From NCBI GenBank assembly GCA_030849065.1, contig JASAON010001646.1, positions 1 to 64,000 of the forward strand: a DNA stretch of 64,000 nt, in the 5' to 3' direction. The translations under genes and the position numbers were made by a program. Under the pieces are notes generated by a model, which saw nothing but the letters and a program-made list of their open reading frames with translations, had not been told where the DNA came from and did not search any database. The number at the start of each line of letters is the position of its first letter. Within the stretch, counting starts at the first letter, position 1. Below are positions 63,100 through 64,000 of the stretch, one piece after another. The stretch comes from Jaenimonas drosophilae (taxonomy: Eukaryota; Euglenozoa; Kinetoplastea; Trypanosomatida; Trypanosomatidae).

Positions 63100-63999
63100 C
63101 TACATGACACTGCACCCGCCATCACGGGAGCCGCGGTGTTCGACGCTGGATCGCCGTATCGTCGAGCGTGAACCTTCCCCAGCGCCGGTCCAGGGGCGTG
63201 TTGTCGCAGGGGGCTCTGGCTCGCTGCTCTGCTCAAGTGCTGAGCCCGCCAAAGACCACGGAGCGAAGCCCAAGTGACGTCTGGGCAGCCGGGTTGATTG
63301 CCCGCCGTCCTGAGCAAGCCTGCCTGTCTGCATGGGGAGGGCAACAATGCGTTGGCGCGCGGCCCGGGCCACGTACCTCGACTGCAACTGCCGGGCAATG
63401 GCGGCATCGTTGCTCGTATCAACAGTCGCGGTCGGTGCCGCTGCGGGCTTCTTGGTCTTTGACTCCCATGCCTCCCCAATCCCACTGAGGGTCTCTGCGC
63501 AGCACATGGGGCAGCAGTTGCTTCGCTGCTTCCAGCCCATCAGGCAAGGTAAGTGAAAGTGGTGTCCACATGAGCCCTTGCACTGCGGGTTGTCTGTCGT
63601 GTAGGTCTCGAGGCAGATGCAGCACGTGTCTTCTTCCTCAAGGGAGGCCACCGTTGGGGCCTGTCGTGAAGGCGCCCCAGTTTGGTTGGACGACGTACAG
63701 CTCAGTGGCACCTCCGGGGCAGAACTCCGCACCGTTGCGGAGTGCATCGATGGTGGTGGGGGAAGCCGTGAGGGTGGCAAGCTACTCGAGGCCACGCTGC
63801 TCGGGCTCCCTCCACGCAGAGTGATGGACGTCCCCGCCGTTCCATCACGTCGACGTGGGGTGGAGCTTGTCCCGCCGGAGACGAAGAGAGGCCGCATGCG
63901 AGATGGTGGGTCGAAGCCCGGGAAGTGGATATGATCCGAAGCACGAAGACTAGGAAACGTATCGTAGGTCGCACTGGACGACGTGGTTGTGTCCAGCAC
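63100..63999 (-). CDS. RING-finger protein, 5' end outside the window
   Basis: At least 299 residues are present; the frame runs to the right edge and its start is missing, since the first codon seen is GTG rather than ATG. A RING domain lies at about 130-170: CCICLETYTTDNPQC (C-x(2)-C), CGHHFHLPCLMGW (C-x-H-x(2)-H-x(2)-C type), and CCPMC (C-x(2)-C). This indicates a ubiquitin E3 ligase. The preceding segment is Ser/Pro/Thr-rich and the following 130 residues are Arg/Pro/Gly-rich and low in structure. A short helix (IARQLQSRYVARAARQRIV) follows the RING. The substrate is unknown. Confidence 0.7.
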   Translation of the reverse strand: MLDTTTSSSATYDTFPSLRASDHIHFPGFDPPSRMRPLFVSGGTSSTPRRRDGTAGTSITLRGGSPSSVASSSLPPSRLPPPPSMHSATVRSSAPEVPLSCTSSNQTGAPSRQAPTVASLEEEDTCCICLETYTTDNPQCKGSCGHHFHLPCLMGWKQRSNCCPMCCAETLSGIGEAWESKTKKPAAAPTATVDTSNDAAIARQLQSRYVARAARQRIVALPMQTGRLAQDGGQSTRLPRRHLGFAPWSLAGSALEQSSEPEPPATTRPWTGAGEGSRSTIRRSSVEHRGSRDGGCSVM

Positions 64000-64000
64000 C

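Noticed and set aside
1..64000. Cis-spliced introns
   Set aside because: Each recognised gene is one uninterrupted frame with domains in order; the pyrimidine/AG signals lie before starts and not between coding blocks.
1..64000. CRISPR arrays, insertion sequences, bacterial operons, retroelements
   Set aside because: No spaced direct repeats, transposase, reverse transcriptase or Shine-Dalgarno pattern was seen; repeats are simple di- and trinucleotide runs.

Overview
The window looks like nuclear DNA of a flagellated kinetoplastid protist, more likely a free-living bodonid-type species than a prokaryote or an intron-rich eukaryote. Four things point that way. Long intronless genes are packed head-to-tail on one strand. 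Starts are usually preceded by a pyrimidine tract ending in AG, the 3' splice signal used for spliced-leader trans-splicing, often only 3-25 nt before the ATG. There is a clear MRP1 (gBP21) guide-RNA-binding protein, a family known only from kinetoplastids, with an MRP2-like companion. IFT88 shows that a flagellum is built. I could not identify the species.

Layout: one plus-strand gene (Vps18, 900-4016) converges on a minus-strand directional cluster that fills the rest of the window. The 280 bp between them (4017-4296) is a convergent strand-switch region with long homopolymer runs. From 5 to 46 kb the cluster contains: glucose-6-phosphate 1-epimerase, a DUF1295 membrane protein, isovaleryl-CoA dehydrogenase, an XRN-type 5'-3' exonuclease, two large unknowns, a TFIIIC-subunit-6-like protein, TatD nuclease, exocyst Sec6, several mitochondrial or membrane unknowns, the NVL/Rix7 AAA ATPase, cysteine desulfurase Nfs1, an NSF-like double AAA ATPase with a signal peptide, a giant TPR protein, an EXPERA membrane protein, the MRP2-like and MRP1 proteins, and TSR2. 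This part is rich in (CAT/ATC)n and (GTT/AAC)n runs, inside and outside genes. From 46 to 60 kb the genes lack such runs and encode IFT88, a Sec16-C-terminus-like protein, a JMJD4-type oxygenase, an FHIP-family protein, an EIF1AD-like protein and a PTC7-type phosphatase. Next comes a 3.6 kb stretch without a protein gene (59507-63099). It holds a short tRNA-like element with a perfect B-box-type sequence and a nested-hairpin element. A RING protein runs off the right edge.

Themes: membrane traffic and cilium (Vps18, Sec6, FHIP, IFT88, possible Sec16, NSF-like AAA); mitochondrial RNA and metabolism (MRP1, MRP2-like, Nfs1, isovaleryl-CoA dehydrogenase, PTC7, several presequence-bearing unknowns); and ribosome or RNA biology (NVL, TSR2, EIF1AD, XRN, TFIIIC6-like, JMJD4). 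Kinetoplastid clusters are transcribed polycistronically, so neighbours need not share function.

The most unusual gene is at 31148-33694. It has both AAA modules of the membrane-fusion ATPase NSF, but the cytosolic NSF N-domain is replaced by a signal peptide and a cysteine-bearing, potentially N-glycosylated, IPT/TIG-like segment. As read, this puts an NSF-type machine in the lumen of the secretory pathway. All functional calls come from reading motifs; no searches were run.
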